From positions 35,188 to 99,187 of the forward strand of contig JACCKY010000001.1 of assembly GCA_014236755.1 (NCBI GenBank): a DNA stretch of 64,000 bases, given 5' to 3'. Shown piece after piece: positions 36,779 through 45,250 of the stretch. Position numbers and translations under genes: made by a program. The stretch comes from Candidatus Petromonas tenebris. Its GTDB lineage: Bacteria > Bacillota > Clostridia > Peptostreptococcales > Caminicellaceae. A model generated the notes under the pieces. That model was not told the DNA's origin. It saw only the letters and a list, made by a program, of their open reading frames with translations, and did no database searches. Within the stretch, counting starts at the first letter, position 1. Each line of letters begins with the position of its first letter.

Positions 36779-36915
36779 GTAAATAACCACCTGCCTTCTA
36801 TAAATTTTTGTTAATATAATTCTGTTTAGTGTTAAAAAATTATTTTCATAATTAGTTTGCCCAAAGTTTTTTAAAAAATAAATCAAAAGTAGGTTATAAG
36901 AAAGATTTTATGTAA

Positions 36916-37191
36916 AATAAAAATTTTACATCTAAAAAAATAATTAAAAAAAAAGCTTCCGTGTCTAAGGCAAGCGTAGGCCAAGCACTACTTGGAGTAA
37001 TACTTTTCCATACACTATTCATTGTATCTCCTATGGCAGGTAAAAATTTATTTAGAGATGCACAAATAGGTGAATTCTTTAGAGCCTTCGTGGCCTATGG
37101 AGTTATAGGAGTATCTTTGGCATTGCATGCTTGGAGAAAGCGAATGGGAAAGTATAGGAAAATAATTTTGTATTTTATTAAAAATTATTGA
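36916..37191 (+). pseudogene. possible remnant of a small two-helix membrane protein
   Basis: The frame is open from 36916 to TGA at 37189-37191 and reads as protein: a basic stretch (TSKKIIKKKASVSKASVGQ), a hydrophobic helix (LLGVILFHTLFIVSP), a polar loop (AGKNLFRDAQIGEFFRAF) and a second helix (VAYGVIGVSLALHAW), ending with RKRMGKYRK. There is no good start: the only candidate is GTG at 36961 with no ribosome binding site, and an ATG at about 36910 is followed by a stop. It may be a truncated gene or have a non-canonical start. The -35 of the infC promoter overlaps its stop. Confidence 0.3.
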
Positions 37192-37216
37192 CATAATAAA
37201 AAAAAGATGTTAAACT
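37188..37216 (+). promoter_or_regulatory. sigma-A promoter of the infC operon
   Basis: TTGACA (37188-37193), a 17-base spacer and TAAACT (37211-37216). The -35 overlaps the stop of the preceding ORF. Confidence 0.7.
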
Positions 37217-37224
37217 TAATAACT

Positions 37225-37410
37225 GTAAGTAAAATGCAAAAGAATTACAATAAAGTAGAAGCATTTTGTTTCTCACCTTGCGGTCAAGGCTAGCAAGGTT
37301 AATATAGCCAAGGTATTTACATACTGGATTAAAAGTATGATTAATGTATATCTATGTTTGATTAGGCTATGAGACGAATGTTTGTACATTCGTCTTTTGT
37401 TTTTGTCGTA
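37225..37410 (+). promoter_or_regulatory. infC leader with attenuator (L20-type candidate)
   Basis: A long structured leader precedes infC. CCTTG (37276-37280) can pair with CAAGG (37294-37298), and ATAGCC (37304-37309) with GGCTAT (37365-37370). It ends in a terminator (AGACGAATG/CATTCGTCT, 37372-37395, followed by TTTGTTTTT). Leaders of this kind are autoregulated by ribosomal protein L20 in Bacillus. Confidence 0.75.
37372..37405 (+). terminator. attenuator terminator of infC
   Basis: The stem AGACGAATG/CATTCGTCT is followed by a T-run in the infC leader. Confidence 0.85.
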
Positions 37411-37439
37411 TTGTGAAAAATATCAGGAGGTGGACAACT

Positions 37440-37946
37440 ATTAAAAAGCTTGATGTTAATGAATCAATAAGGGACCGAGAAGTAAGGCTTATTGACAGCA
37501 ATGGAGAGCAAATAGGTATAATGTCATCTAAAAAAGCACTTGAAATAGCTGCAGAAAAAAAACTAGATTTAGTAAAAATTGCTCCGAAAGCAAAGCCGCC
37601 CGTGTGTAAGATAATGGATTATGGAAAGTATAAGTATGAACAGGCTAAGAAGGAAAAGGAAGCAAAGAAAAAACAGAAAACCATAACTCTAAAAGAGGTA
37701 AGACTAAGTCTGAAAATTGAAGATCACGACTTAAATACTAAGGCAAGAAATGCTATTAAATTTTTAGAAAATGGTGACAAAGTAAAGGTTTCCCTTAGGT
37801 TTAAAGGAAGAGAGTTAGGTCATACAGAACTTGGAGTTGAAGTTTTAAATAAATTTTACTCTATAGTTGAGGAAGTTGGAGTCATGGAAAAAAAGCCTAA
37901 AATGGAAGGCAGAAGTATGGTAATGTTTTTGGCTCCAAAAAATTAA
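37440..37946 (+). CDS. infC: translation initiation factor IF-3 (ATT start)
   Basis: IF-3 binds the 30S subunit, checks start codons and prevents premature 50S joining. Counting from the ATT at 37440-37442 it is 168 residues. The IF3 N-terminal domain (VNESIRDREVRLIDSNGEQIG ...) is followed by a linker KYKYEQAKKEKEAKKKQK and the C-terminal domain (VRLSLKIEDHDLNTKARNA ... GRSMVMFLAP). The ribosome binding site AGGAGG (37425-37430) is nine bases before ATT. A GTG at 37413 would place that site inside the gene. Non-canonical AUU initiation is the classic autoregulatory feature of infC. Confidence 0.93.
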   Translation: MKKLDVNESIRDREVRLIDSNGEQIGIMSSKKALEIAAEKKLDLVKIAPKAKPPVCKIMDYGKYKYEQAKKEKEAKKKQKTITLKEVRLSLKIEDHDLNTKARNAIKFLENGDKVKVSLRFKGRELGHTELGVEVLNKFYSIVEEVGVMEKKPKMEGRSMVMFLAPKN

Positions 37947-37976
37947 TATAGTAGAAACTGAAAGGAGGAAATCAAG

Positions 37977-38174
37977 ATGCCTAAAATGAAAACACATAGA
38001 GGAGCTGCTAAAAGATTTAAGAAAACTGCCAAAGGAAAGATAAAGAGAGCAAAGGCATATAAAAGCCACATATTAACTAAAAAATCTCCTAAGAGAAAAA
38101 GAAATTTACGCCAATCAGGAGTAGTTTCTAAAGGAGATGAAAAGAGAATTAAAAAAATAATTCCATATTTATAA
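37977..38174 (+). CDS. rpmI: 50S ribosomal protein L35
   Basis: A 65-residue, very basic ribosomal protein of the large subunit. The family sequence [24 protein letters not shown] and the C-terminal KKIIPYL are diagnostic. It lies in the conserved infC-rpmI-rplT order, 30 bases after infC, and is cotranscribed. Expression is linked to L20 levels through the leader. It has a strong ribosome binding site, AAAGGAGG. Confidence 0.98.
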   Translation: MPKMKTHRGAAKRFKKTAKGKIKRAKAYKSHILTKKSPKRKRNLRQSGVVSKGDEKRIKKIIPYL

Positions 38175-38210
38175 GATTAGTATGATAAAAAGCAAAGGAG
38201 GTAGAAAAGA

Positions 38211-38570
38211 ATGGCAAGAGTAAAAAAAGCAGTAAATGCTAAGAAAAAGCATAAGAAAATATTGAAGCTTGCAAAGGGTTATTATGGTGCTAAAAGTAAG
38301 CTTTTCAGACCTGCTAACGAAGCAGTTATGAGGTCTTTAAGATTTGCATATATAGGACGTAAATTAAGAAAAAGAGATTTTAGAAAAATGTGGATATCAA
38401 GAATAAACGCGGCAGCAAGAATGAATGGAATGTCATATAGCAAATTCATTAATGGATTGAAGCTTGCTGGCATTAACATAAATAGAAAGATGCTTTCTGA
38501 AATGGCTATTCATGATCAGGAAGGATTCAAGCAGCTTGTTGACGTAGCTAAGTCAAAATTGAATGCTTAA
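38211..38570 (+). CDS. rplT: 50S ribosomal protein L20
   Basis: A 119-residue 23S rRNA-binding assembly protein of the large subunit, the last gene of the infC operon. The diagnostic sequence [37 protein letters not shown] and [21 protein letters not shown] are present. In Bacillus, L20 represses its own operon by binding the infC leader, and the leader structure here is compatible with that. A terminator follows directly. Confidence 0.98.
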   Translation: MARVKKAVNAKKKHKKILKLAKGYYGAKSKLFRPANEAVMRSLRFAYIGRKLRKRDFRKMWISRINAAARMNGMSYSKFINGLKLAGININRKMLSEMAIHDQEGFKQLVDVAKSKLNA

Positions 38571-38571
38571 T

Positions 38572-38604
38572 AAAATAGACTCTTTTGGAGTCTATTTTAT
38601 TTTA
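38572..38604 (+). terminator. terminator of the infC operon
   Basis: The stem AAAATAGACTC/GAGTCTATTTT is followed by ATTTTAT. Confidence 0.9.
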
Positions 38605-38734
38605 TAGTAGAAACGTATTTTATCTTTACTTTTAAAAAGAATACGAAAGTGGTATAATAAGACGAGTAAAATAATGTAAAATATTTATAAAATATCAAAA
38701 AACCAAAGCAGTAGCAGGGTAGAGGTGTGGGCAT

Positions 38735-39385
38735 ATGAAAAAACAATTTGTAGTTATTGGATGTGGGCGATTTGGTTCCAGCGTGGCTAAAACCCTATTT
38801 GGAATGGGTTATGACGTCTTAGCTGTAGATAGGAATGAAGAAATAATTCAAAATATTGCAGATTCGGTGACCCATGCGGTGCAAGCAGATGCTACCGATG
38901 AAAACTCAATAAAATCTTTAGGAATACGAAATTTTGATGTTGCAGTAGTAACGATAGGATTGAATATACAGTCTTCAATTCTCGTAACTTTAATGGTAAA
39001 GGAGCTCGGAGTTAAATATGTAGTAGCTAAGGCACAAAATGAACTTCATGCAAAAGTTTTATATAAGATAGGAGCCGATAGAGTAGTGTTTCCTGAAAGA
39101 GAAATGGGAGTTAGAGTTGCCCATAATCTAGTTTCTTCCAATATAATGGATTACATAGAGCTTGCCCCTGACTATAGCATAGTTGAAGTTGCTGTTCTAA
39201 AGGAATGGGCAGGTAAAAACCTTAGGGAATTAAATATGAGAGCTAAATATGGGATCAATGTTATGGCTATAAAAAAGGGTCCTAACATCAACATATCACC
39301 TAGTGCCACTGATATCATAGAAGAGGAAGATATACTTGTTGTAATTGGACATAATGATGATTTGCAAAAAATTGAAAAAAGGTAG
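38735..39385 (+). CDS. KtrA-like potassium uptake regulatory subunit
   Basis: A 216-residue cytoplasmic RCK protein. The N-terminal Rossmann-fold (VVIGCGRFGSS, then VLAVDRNEE) binds NAD(H)/ATP, and the C-terminal RCK-C domain (about 140-216, with IVEVAVLKEWAGKNLRELN) senses a ligand such as c-di-AMP or nucleotide. KtrA gates the KtrB potassium channel, which is not encoded in this window. It starts at ATG 38735 after GTAGAGGTG. The rRNA methyltransferase starts 11 bases after its stop, so they are probably cotranscribed. Confidence 0.88.
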   Translation: MKKQFVVIGCGRFGSSVAKTLFGMGYDVLAVDRNEEIIQNIADSVTHAVQADATDENSIKSLGIRNFDVAVVTIGLNIQSSILVTLMVKELGVKYVVAKAQNELHAKVLYKIGADRVVFPEREMGVRVAHNLVSSNIMDYIELAPDYSIVEVAVLKEWAGKNLRELNMRAKYGINVMAIKKGPNINISPSATDIIEEEDILVVIGHNDDLQKIEKR

Positions 39386-39396
39386 AGGTGTTTTGA

Positions 39397-40209
39397 TTGA
39401 CCTTGGAAATTACATCTTCTTCTAATAAACATATTAAGCATATAAAATCTTTACAACGTAAAAAATATAGGGATAAATATAATGAATTTGTAATTGAAGG
39501 ACTTAGAATCGTAGAGCATGGACTAGAAAATGATGCCGAGATTAGCACCATATATTATACAAATAAAATATACTGTATGCTGCAGAAAAGAAATTTCTTT
39601 GAAAAAATTAAGAAAAAGAATATAGCATTATATAAAATTAATGATAAAATATTAAAAGAAATTTCTAATACAGAAAATTCTCAAGGAATAGTAGGCATAG
39701 TTAAAAAGAAATCCTTTGATTTACAAGACATAATTAACAAGGAAGAATTTTTCCTAATTGTACTGGACAGACTTCAGGACCCTGGTAATGTAGGTACTAT
39801 TATTAGGACTGCAGACGCTGCTGGGGCTGAAGGTATAATTGCTGCCAAGGGAACAGTAGATATTTATAATAGTAAGACCATAAGGGCAACTATGGGATCA
39901 GTTTTTACTATGCCGGTGGTATACGAAGATGATATCCTTAAAACTATTTCAATTTTGAGAAACAAAGGTGCTGATATCATTTCGACCACCTTGGATACAG
40001 AAAAATATCATCATGAAGTAAAATATGGTAAAAAAAATGTTATAATTATAGGTAATGAAGGAAATGGCATTTGTGGGGAATTGATTGAAAAGTCCAATAT
40101 AAAAATTAAAATTCCACTGATTGGAAATGCTGAATCTTTGAATGCTTCTGTTGCATCGGGAATTGTGATGTATGAAATTGTAAGGCAAAAAATGAATTCA
40201 GAAAATTAA
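39397..40209 (+). CDS. TrmH family RNA 2'-O-methyltransferase
   Basis: A SpoU/TrmH-type methyltransferase of 270 residues that probably methylates 23S rRNA or tRNA ribose. The N-terminal substrate-binding region (LRIVEHGLENDAEISTIYY) is followed by the knotted SPOUT catalytic domain, with motif 1 LDRLQDPGNVGTIIRTADA, then the GSVFTMPVV segment and IPLIGNAESLNASVASGIVMYE, which holds the SAM-binding knot. It starts at TTG 39397 after AGAGGTG. Located between ktrA-like and yqzL-pheST, as is typical of Firmicutes. Confidence 0.92.
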   Translation: MTLEITSSSNKHIKHIKSLQRKKYRDKYNEFVIEGLRIVEHGLENDAEISTIYYTNKIYCMLQKRNFFEKIKKKNIALYKINDKILKEISNTENSQGIVGIVKKKSFDLQDIINKEEFFLIVLDRLQDPGNVGTIIRTADAAGAEGIIAAKGTVDIYNSKTIRATMGSVFTMPVVYEDDILKTISILRNKGADIISTTLDTEKYHHEVKYGKKNVIIIGNEGNGICGELIEKSNIKIKIPLIGNAESLNASVASGIVMYEIVRQKMNSEN

Positions 40210-40238
40210 GAATTTAGCAAATAAGGAGTATCTATTGC

Positions 40239-40267
40239 TTGTAAACCCATTTTTGCTGTGTTATAAT
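40239..40267 (+). promoter_or_regulatory. sigma-A promoter upstream of yqzL-pheST
   Basis: TTGTAA (40239-40244), a 17-base spacer and TATAAT (40262-40267). It precedes yqzL, so one transcript probably covers yqzL, the T-box and pheST. Confidence 0.6.
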
Positions 40268-40306
40268 TTATATTAAGTAAACCAGTGAGAAGGGGTGTAG
40301 CCAGTG

Positions 40307-40399
40307 ATGATCCATATGGCTAAGTTTTTTTGGCAAGTCTTTATGTTAACTGGTAATGTAGATGCTTATCTTCTTTACAAGAAATTAATGGGCTATTAA
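40307..40399 (+). CDS. yqzL: YqzL-like small protein (30 aa)
   Basis: A 30-residue ORF whose product (MIHMAKFFWQVFMLTGNVDA then YLLYKKLMGY) matches the YqzL family, which follows the pattern F-W-x-x-F-x-x-T-G-x-(I/V)-D-A/T-Y-L-L. Such small proteins have no known function. AAGGGGTG lies about 9 bases before the ATG at 40307. It lies between the rRNA methyltransferase and the pheST T-box, which is unusual but supported by the sequence pattern and the strong ribosome binding site. Confidence 0.75.
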   Translation: MIHMAKFFWQVFMLTGNVDAYLLYKKLMGY

Positions 40400-40424
40400 A
40401 ATAAATTTATATTTTATCGGCTGT

Positions 40425-40655
40425 GAAGGAGAAAAGTAGGATAAAAACTACTTACAGGGATGAAATGCCTTAGACTGAGAGCATTTCTAAGTAAAGGTTT
40501 ATCTGAAGTTCGCTCTGGAGCTATAAAGCTGAAATTGGAGTAGGCTTTATCGGTTTATACCGTTACATTAATAAGTGGTTAAGGTAAAGAGGCCTTGACT
40601 ATTAGGGTGGTACCGCGGAAAGAAATCTTCGTCCCTTGGGGCGAAGATTTTTACT
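40425..40655 (+). promoter_or_regulatory. T-box leader (phenylalanine, specifier UUC)
   Basis: The T-box AGGGTGGTACCGCG is at 40604-40617. The specifier TTC is at 40509-40511 in the context TGAAG-TTC-GCT, matching phenylalanine. The terminator is at 40625-40653 (AATCTTCG/CGAAGATT plus T's). It controls pheS-pheT. Confidence 0.93.
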
Positions 40656-40686
40656 TTTATCAAATAATATGGAGAGGAGATATGGA

Positions 40687-41706
40687 ATGAAAGAGAAGTT
40701 ACAGGAGATTTTAGAAAATTCAAAGGAAGCCATAGCTTCTGCTAAAACTTTAAGCGAATTAGAACAAATAAGAATTAAATATCTTGGTAAAAAAGGAGAA
40801 CTTACCCTTGTGCTAAGGGGGATGGGAAAACTATCAAAGGAAGAAAGACCTGTGATAGGTAAATTAGCTAATGAAGTGAGAACAGAAATAGAAAAAAACT
40901 TAGAAGAAAACAAATCGGTTATAAAGGAAAGAGAAAAGCAAGCAAGATTAGAAAGTGAAGTTGTAGACGTGACTATACCTGGTAAATCTTTTAAAGTAGG
41001 GCGAAGACATCCTTTGAATTTAGTTCTTGAGGAAATTCAAAATATCTTTATGGGTATGGGATTTAAAGTAGCTGAAGGGCCTGAAATAGAGACGGTATAC
41101 CATAACTTTGATGCATTAAATGCACCTAAGGATCATCCTTCCAGAGACTTATCCGATACATTCTATATAAATGAGGATATAGTACTTAGAACCCAAACTT
41201 CTCCGGTGCAGGTAAGGGTTATGCAGAAAACAAAACCTCCTATAAAGATCATTTCACCGGGTAGATGTTATCGTTCCGATGAAATAGATGCTACACATTC
41301 ACCAATGTTTCACCAGATAGAGGGTCTTGTTATAGACAAGAATATAACTTTAGGAGATTTGAAGGGAACCCTCGATATTTTTGCAAAAAGATTTTTTGGT
41401 GTAGGAACGAAAACTAAATTCAGACCTCATTATTTTCCATTTACGGAACCAAGTGCGGAAATGGATGTATCGTGCTTTAAATGTGGTGGCAGTGGCTGTA
41501 GAATGTGTAAAGGCAGCGGCTGGATTGAAATCCTAGGTTGTGGAATGGTCCATCCCAATGTATTAAAAGAATGTGGTATAGATCCGGAGGTTTATAGTGG
41601 TTTTGCTTTTGGAATGGGACTGGATAGAATAGCTATGCTTAAACTTGAAATAGATGATATAAGATTATTTTTTGAAAATGACATGAGGTTTATAGAACAG
41701 TTTTAG
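40687..41706 (+). CDS. pheS: phenylalanine--tRNA ligase alpha subunit
   Basis: The catalytic alpha subunit of the (alpha-beta)2 PheRS, 339 residues from ATG 40687. The N-terminal coiled coil is [20 protein letters not shown], and the class II core includes [41 protein letters not shown] and [18 protein letters not shown] (motif 3). A Cys-rich insert C-x2-C-x4-C-x2-C typical of Firmicute PheS is present. In-frame upstream ATGs are inside the leader or the ribosome binding site, so 40687, behind GGAGAGGAG, is chosen. The pheT gene starts 69 bases downstream. Confidence 0.97.
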   Translation: MKEKLQEILENSKEAIASAKTLSELEQIRIKYLGKKGELTLVLRGMGKLSKEERPVIGKLANEVRTEIEKNLEENKSVIKEREKQARLESEVVDVTIPGKSFKVGRRHPLNLVLEEIQNIFMGMGFKVAEGPEIETVYHNFDALNAPKDHPSRDLSDTFYINEDIVLRTQTSPVQVRVMQKTKPPIKIISPGRCYRSDEIDATHSPMFHQIEGLVIDKNITLGDLKGTLDIFAKRFFGVGTKTKFRPHYFPFTEPSAEMDVSCFKCGGSGCRMCKGSGWIEILGCGMVHPNVLKECGIDPEVYSGFAFGMGLDRIAMLKLEIDDIRLFFENDMRFIEQF

Positions 41707-41775
41707 ATAGATGTGCAGCTAAAATTTAGAACAATAGTAGTAAATATTTAAAAAATAATTGTAAGGAGGACGGCT

Positions 41776-44169
41776 ATGTTAGTACCAGTAAGTTGGCTTA
41801 AAGATTATGTTGATATAGATAATATTTCAATCAAGGAATTGGAAGAAAAGCTTATTATGTCTGGGTCAAACACTGAAACAGTTACTAAAATTGCTGATAA
41901 TGTTGAAGGTGTTGTAGTAGGAAAGATTTTAGAAATAGTTCCACATCCAAATGCAGATAAATTGATAATTACCAAGGTTGACGTTGGTAGTGAGACAGTT
42001 CAGATAGTGACAGGTGCTGAAAATTTACATGTAGGAGACTATATTCCCGTAGCTCTTCCGGGGGCAAAGCTACCAGGAGGAATAAAAATAAAAAAGGGCA
42101 AGCTTCGTGGAGAAATATCGAATGGTATGCTTTGTTCCGCTGAAGAGCTGGGTTTTCAGGAAAATGTAGTTCCAAAGGAATCTAAAAATGGTATATTTAT
42201 ACTAAAAGGAGACTTTACACTTGGAGAAGATATTAAGAAGGCATTAAGCTTGGATGACTATGTAATCGAGTTTGAAATAACACCTAATAGACCAGACTGT
42301 TTAAGTATGATTGGCATGGCTAGAGAAACCTCTGCTACATTTGATCTACAAATTAATTATCCAAAGATAAAAATTGAAGATGAAATTGAGGACATAGACA
42401 GCTATACCTCTGTAGAAGTTGAGGATTATGACTTGTGTAAAAGATATGCAGCAAGGGTGGTAAAGGATATAAAGGTTGAGCCATCTCCTATGTGGCTTCA
42501 GATGAAGCTTATGAAGGCAGGAGTAAGACCGATAAATAACATTGTAGACATTACAAACTACGTTATGTTGGAATATGGAGAACCTCTGCATGCCTTTGAC
42601 CTGGAAAAGCTTAATGGAAATAGAATAGTAGTCAGAAGAGCTAAAAAGGGAGAAAAAATAGTAACATTGGATGAAGTCGAAAGGGAACTTGATGAAAATA
42701 ATCTTGTAATTGCAGATGCCGATAGACCTGTAGCTATAGCAGGAATAATGGGTGGAGAAGATACCGAGGTAACTGAAAATACTAAAATAATTCTTCTGGA
42801 AGGGGCTAATTTTGATAAAACAAGTATTAGAAATTCTTCCAGAAGCATAGGGCTGAGAACAGAAGCATCATCCAGATTTGAAAAGGGAGTAGATCCTAAT
42901 ATTGTAGTTAATGCTCTAAACAGAGCATGTCAGCTTATTGAGCAATTAGGTGCAGGGAAAGTCATTAAGGGAGTTATTGACAAATACGAAAACAAGCTGG
43001 AAAAGTGGTTTATAACTGTGAGGCCAGAAAGAATAAATGATTTGATAGGTGTACAACTGAGCCAAGATGAAATAGCTGATATTTTAAATAGACTAGAGCT
43101 TGAAACGGAAAAGAAGGAAGAAAAACTTGTTGTCACTATACCAACCTTCAGACAAGATTTGCAGCAGGAGGCAGATATTGTAGAAGAAGTAGCAAGAATA
43201 TACGGATATGATAGAGTGCAGCCAACCTTGCCTAAGGGAGCAGCATGGGGAGCCAGAACAAATGCGCAGGAGATAGAATATTACACTAAAAATATTTTGA
43301 ATTCCATTGGGTTTAATGAAATTACCACATATTCCTTTGTTAGCCCGAAGAGCTTGGATACGATAAATGTACCTGAGGATAGTTTTTTAAGAAGAACTGT
43401 TAATTTAATAAACCCGCTAGGTGAAGAATATAGCGTTATGAGGACTAGTCTTATACCTAATATGATGGAAGTTTTGACTAGAAATTATAACAGAAATGTA
43501 AATGACGTATTGGCCTTTGAGTTGGGAAGGATATTTATTCCCCATGATGTACCTGTAACTACACTCCCTCTAGAAAAGAAGGTATTAACAATAGGAATGT
43601 ATGGTGAAAAAATAGATTTCTTTAGTCTTAAAGGTGCGGTATGTACTTTGCTCGATAGGTTGGGAATTAAAGGCTATCAGTTTGAACCAGAAAAAAATCA
43701 TTCTACCTTTCATCCAGGTAGATGCGCTACCATTGCATATGGGAATCACATATTGGGTAGCTTAGGGGAAATTCATCCAGATGTTTTAGAAAATTATAAT
43801 ATTGATATTAGAACCTATGTAGCCGATATAGACTTTAATATTATACTTCAGCTGGCAAGGCTTGATAAGCTCTATAAACCTCTACCTAAATATCCGGCAA
43901 TTACCAGGGATATTGCAGTAATTGTAAAAGATACAGTATATTCTAAAGAAATAGAAAATATAATTATTCAAAAAGGTGGAGAGTTATTAGAAGAGTGTAG
44001 ATTTTTTGATGTATATAAAGGAAGGCAAATTCCTAAAGGATATAAAAGTATGGCATATTCATTGACCTTTAGAGCAGGAGATAGAACTTTGACTGACGGG
44101 GAAGTCGGGAAAGTATATGACAGAATTTTAAATGAGCTAAAGGAAAGACTAGATGCCCAATTAAGATAA
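41776..44169 (+). CDS. pheT: phenylalanine--tRNA ligase beta subunit
   Basis: The beta subunit of PheRS, 797 residues. A tRNA-binding EMAP-II-like domain (about 40-150, VVVGKILEIVPHPNADKL) is followed by the B3/B4 editing domain (about 210-390), then the B5 DNA-binding-like domain and the C-terminal FDX-ACB anticodon-binding domain (about 700-797, PAITRDIAVIVKDTVYSKEI). It acts only with PheS and removes mischarged Tyr-tRNA-Phe. It starts at ATG 41776 after AAGGAGG. It ends before a terminator, closing the T-box-regulated operon. Confidence 0.97.
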   Translation: MLVPVSWLKDYVDIDNISIKELEEKLIMSGSNTETVTKIADNVEGVVVGKILEIVPHPNADKLIITKVDVGSETVQIVTGAENLHVGDYIPVALPGAKLPGGIKIKKGKLRGEISNGMLCSAEELGFQENVVPKESKNGIFILKGDFTLGEDIKKALSLDDYVIEFEITPNRPDCLSMIGMARETSATFDLQINYPKIKIEDEIEDIDSYTSVEVEDYDLCKRYAARVVKDIKVEPSPMWLQMKLMKAGVRPINNIVDITNYVMLEYGEPLHAFDLEKLNGNRIVVRRAKKGEKIVTLDEVERELDENNLVIADADRPVAIAGIMGGEDTEVTENTKIILLEGANFDKTSIRNSSRSIGLRTEASSRFEKGVDPNIVVNALNRACQLIEQLGAGKVIKGVIDKYENKLEKWFITVRPERINDLIGVQLSQDEIADILNRLELETEKKEEKLVVTIPTFRQDLQQEADIVEEVARIYGYDRVQPTLPKGAAWGARTNAQEIEYYTKNILNSIGFNEITTYSFVSPKSLDTINVPEDSFLRRTVNLINPLGEEYSVMRTSLIPNMMEVLTRNYNRNVNDVLAFELGRIFIPHDVPVTTLPLEKKVLTIGMYGEKIDFFSLKGAVCTLLDRLGIKGYQFEPEKNHSTFHPGRCATIAYGNHILGSLGEIHPDVLENYNIDIRTYVADIDFNIILQLARLDKLYKPLPKYPAITRDIAVIVKDTVYSKEIENIIIQKGGELLEECRFFDVYKGRQIPKGYKSMAYSLTFRAGDRTLTDGEVGKVYDRILNELKERLDAQLR

Positions 44170-44186
44170 AACTTTAGAACTACTTA

Positions 44187-44240
44187 AAGTAGCCGCTATT
44201 TACTAAATTTATAAATAAATGCGGCTATTTTTTCTTTTTA
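44187..44240 (+). terminator. terminator of pheST
   Basis: The stem TAGCCGC/GCGGCTA with an A/T-rich inner helix is followed by TTTTTTCTTTTT. Confidence 0.85.
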
Positions 44241-44400
44241 ATGAAGTACTTAATTTTTTTTGGCGTAAAATATGATAAAATATATAATGATAATAAATAG
44301 ACTAAATTTAATTTTCATCAGACAAAATAGAAGGAGAATTAATCCCTGTAAAGAAATAAATACATGAGAACTTGTTGATGTTAAAAGGGGTTGTTTTTAA

Positions 44401-44973
44401 ATGGGGAATAAAAATAAAGTTGTAGTCAAGATTTTAGGGCAAGAATATACAATAGTTAGTGATGAACCCAGAGAATACATGCAGAAGGTGTCTAACTATG
44501 TGGATGATAAAATGGTTGAAATTGCTGAAAAATATAAAAAGTTAAGCACAGCCATGGTTGGAGTTTTAACTGCTATAAACATCGCAGATGAGTATTATAA
44601 GCTTAAAGAAGAATTTGATAAGCTTAAGGATAAATTAAACAGACCTGCTGTTGAACTAGAAGAGACTAAGGATCAGCTTGCTACTACGATGATGGAAATA
44701 AATAAAAAGAATAAAGAATATGAAAAAGTTGTTAATGAATATGAAAAGCTTAAAAAAGATTCCAATGCTCTTAAAGAAGAATATGAAGTTTTGAAGGAAG
44801 AGGTAAATAGACTGAGCTATGAGTTAAACATAAAAGAAAGTAAACTTAAAAAATCTGATAAAATAATTAACGATTTAAAAAACAAGTTGGTACAGAGTGA
44901 AGTAAGGCTGATACAGACTAAAAAGGAGCTACAGGAATTTATTGATACTTTTGATAGATCAACAGATTTATAA
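44401..44973 (+). CDS. zapA: ZapA-like cell division protein with long coiled coil
   Basis: The N-terminal domain (about 5-80) matches ZapA, which binds FtsZ and bundles Z-ring filaments: VVVKILGQEYTIVSDEP, YMQKVSNYVDDKMVEIA and VLTAINIADEYYKLKEE. At 190 residues it is about twice the usual Bacillus ZapA (85), because of an added coiled coil (about 80-185, dense heptads of Lys, Glu and Leu). This extended form is common in Clostridia near pheT and U32 peptidase genes. Start ATG 44401 after AAAGGGG. Confidence 0.85.
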   Translation: MGNKNKVVVKILGQEYTIVSDEPREYMQKVSNYVDDKMVEIAEKYKKLSTAMVGVLTAINIADEYYKLKEEFDKLKDKLNRPAVELEETKDQLATTMMEINKKNKEYEKVVNEYEKLKKDSNALKEEYEVLKEEVNRLSYELNIKESKLKKSDKIINDLKNKLVQSEVRLIQTKKELQEFIDTFDRSTDL

Positions 44974-44997
44974 TTTTGACAAAAAATGAAATTTGTT

Positions 44998-45042
44998 AAA
45001 AAAGTAGTGATATAATAATATTACTACTTTCATTTTTTGCAA
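44998..45042 (+). terminator. probable terminator after zapA
   Basis: The stem AAAGTAGT/ACTACTTT has an A/T-rich loop and is followed by CATTTTTT. Confidence 0.6.
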
Positions 45043-45250
45043 GAAATAGCAAACTATTTTTAGTAAAATTTTAAAAAGTCTAAAAGCTGATCGTTTATGA
45101 AAAAAGTTGACAGGTAACAGAGCACAGAAAAAACCTTAAAAATACGACCTTAACTGAATGGTGAATAGTGTGAAGCAAGTGGCTAAAAAACAAGACTTTG
45201 ATCTTAAATTTAAAGTTTGATATCTATAATAAAATTACGGGAGTGATAAA

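Noticed and set aside
37413..37439. GTG start for infC
   Set aside because: The Shine-Dalgarno lies inside this reading; ATT at 37440 is correctly spaced.
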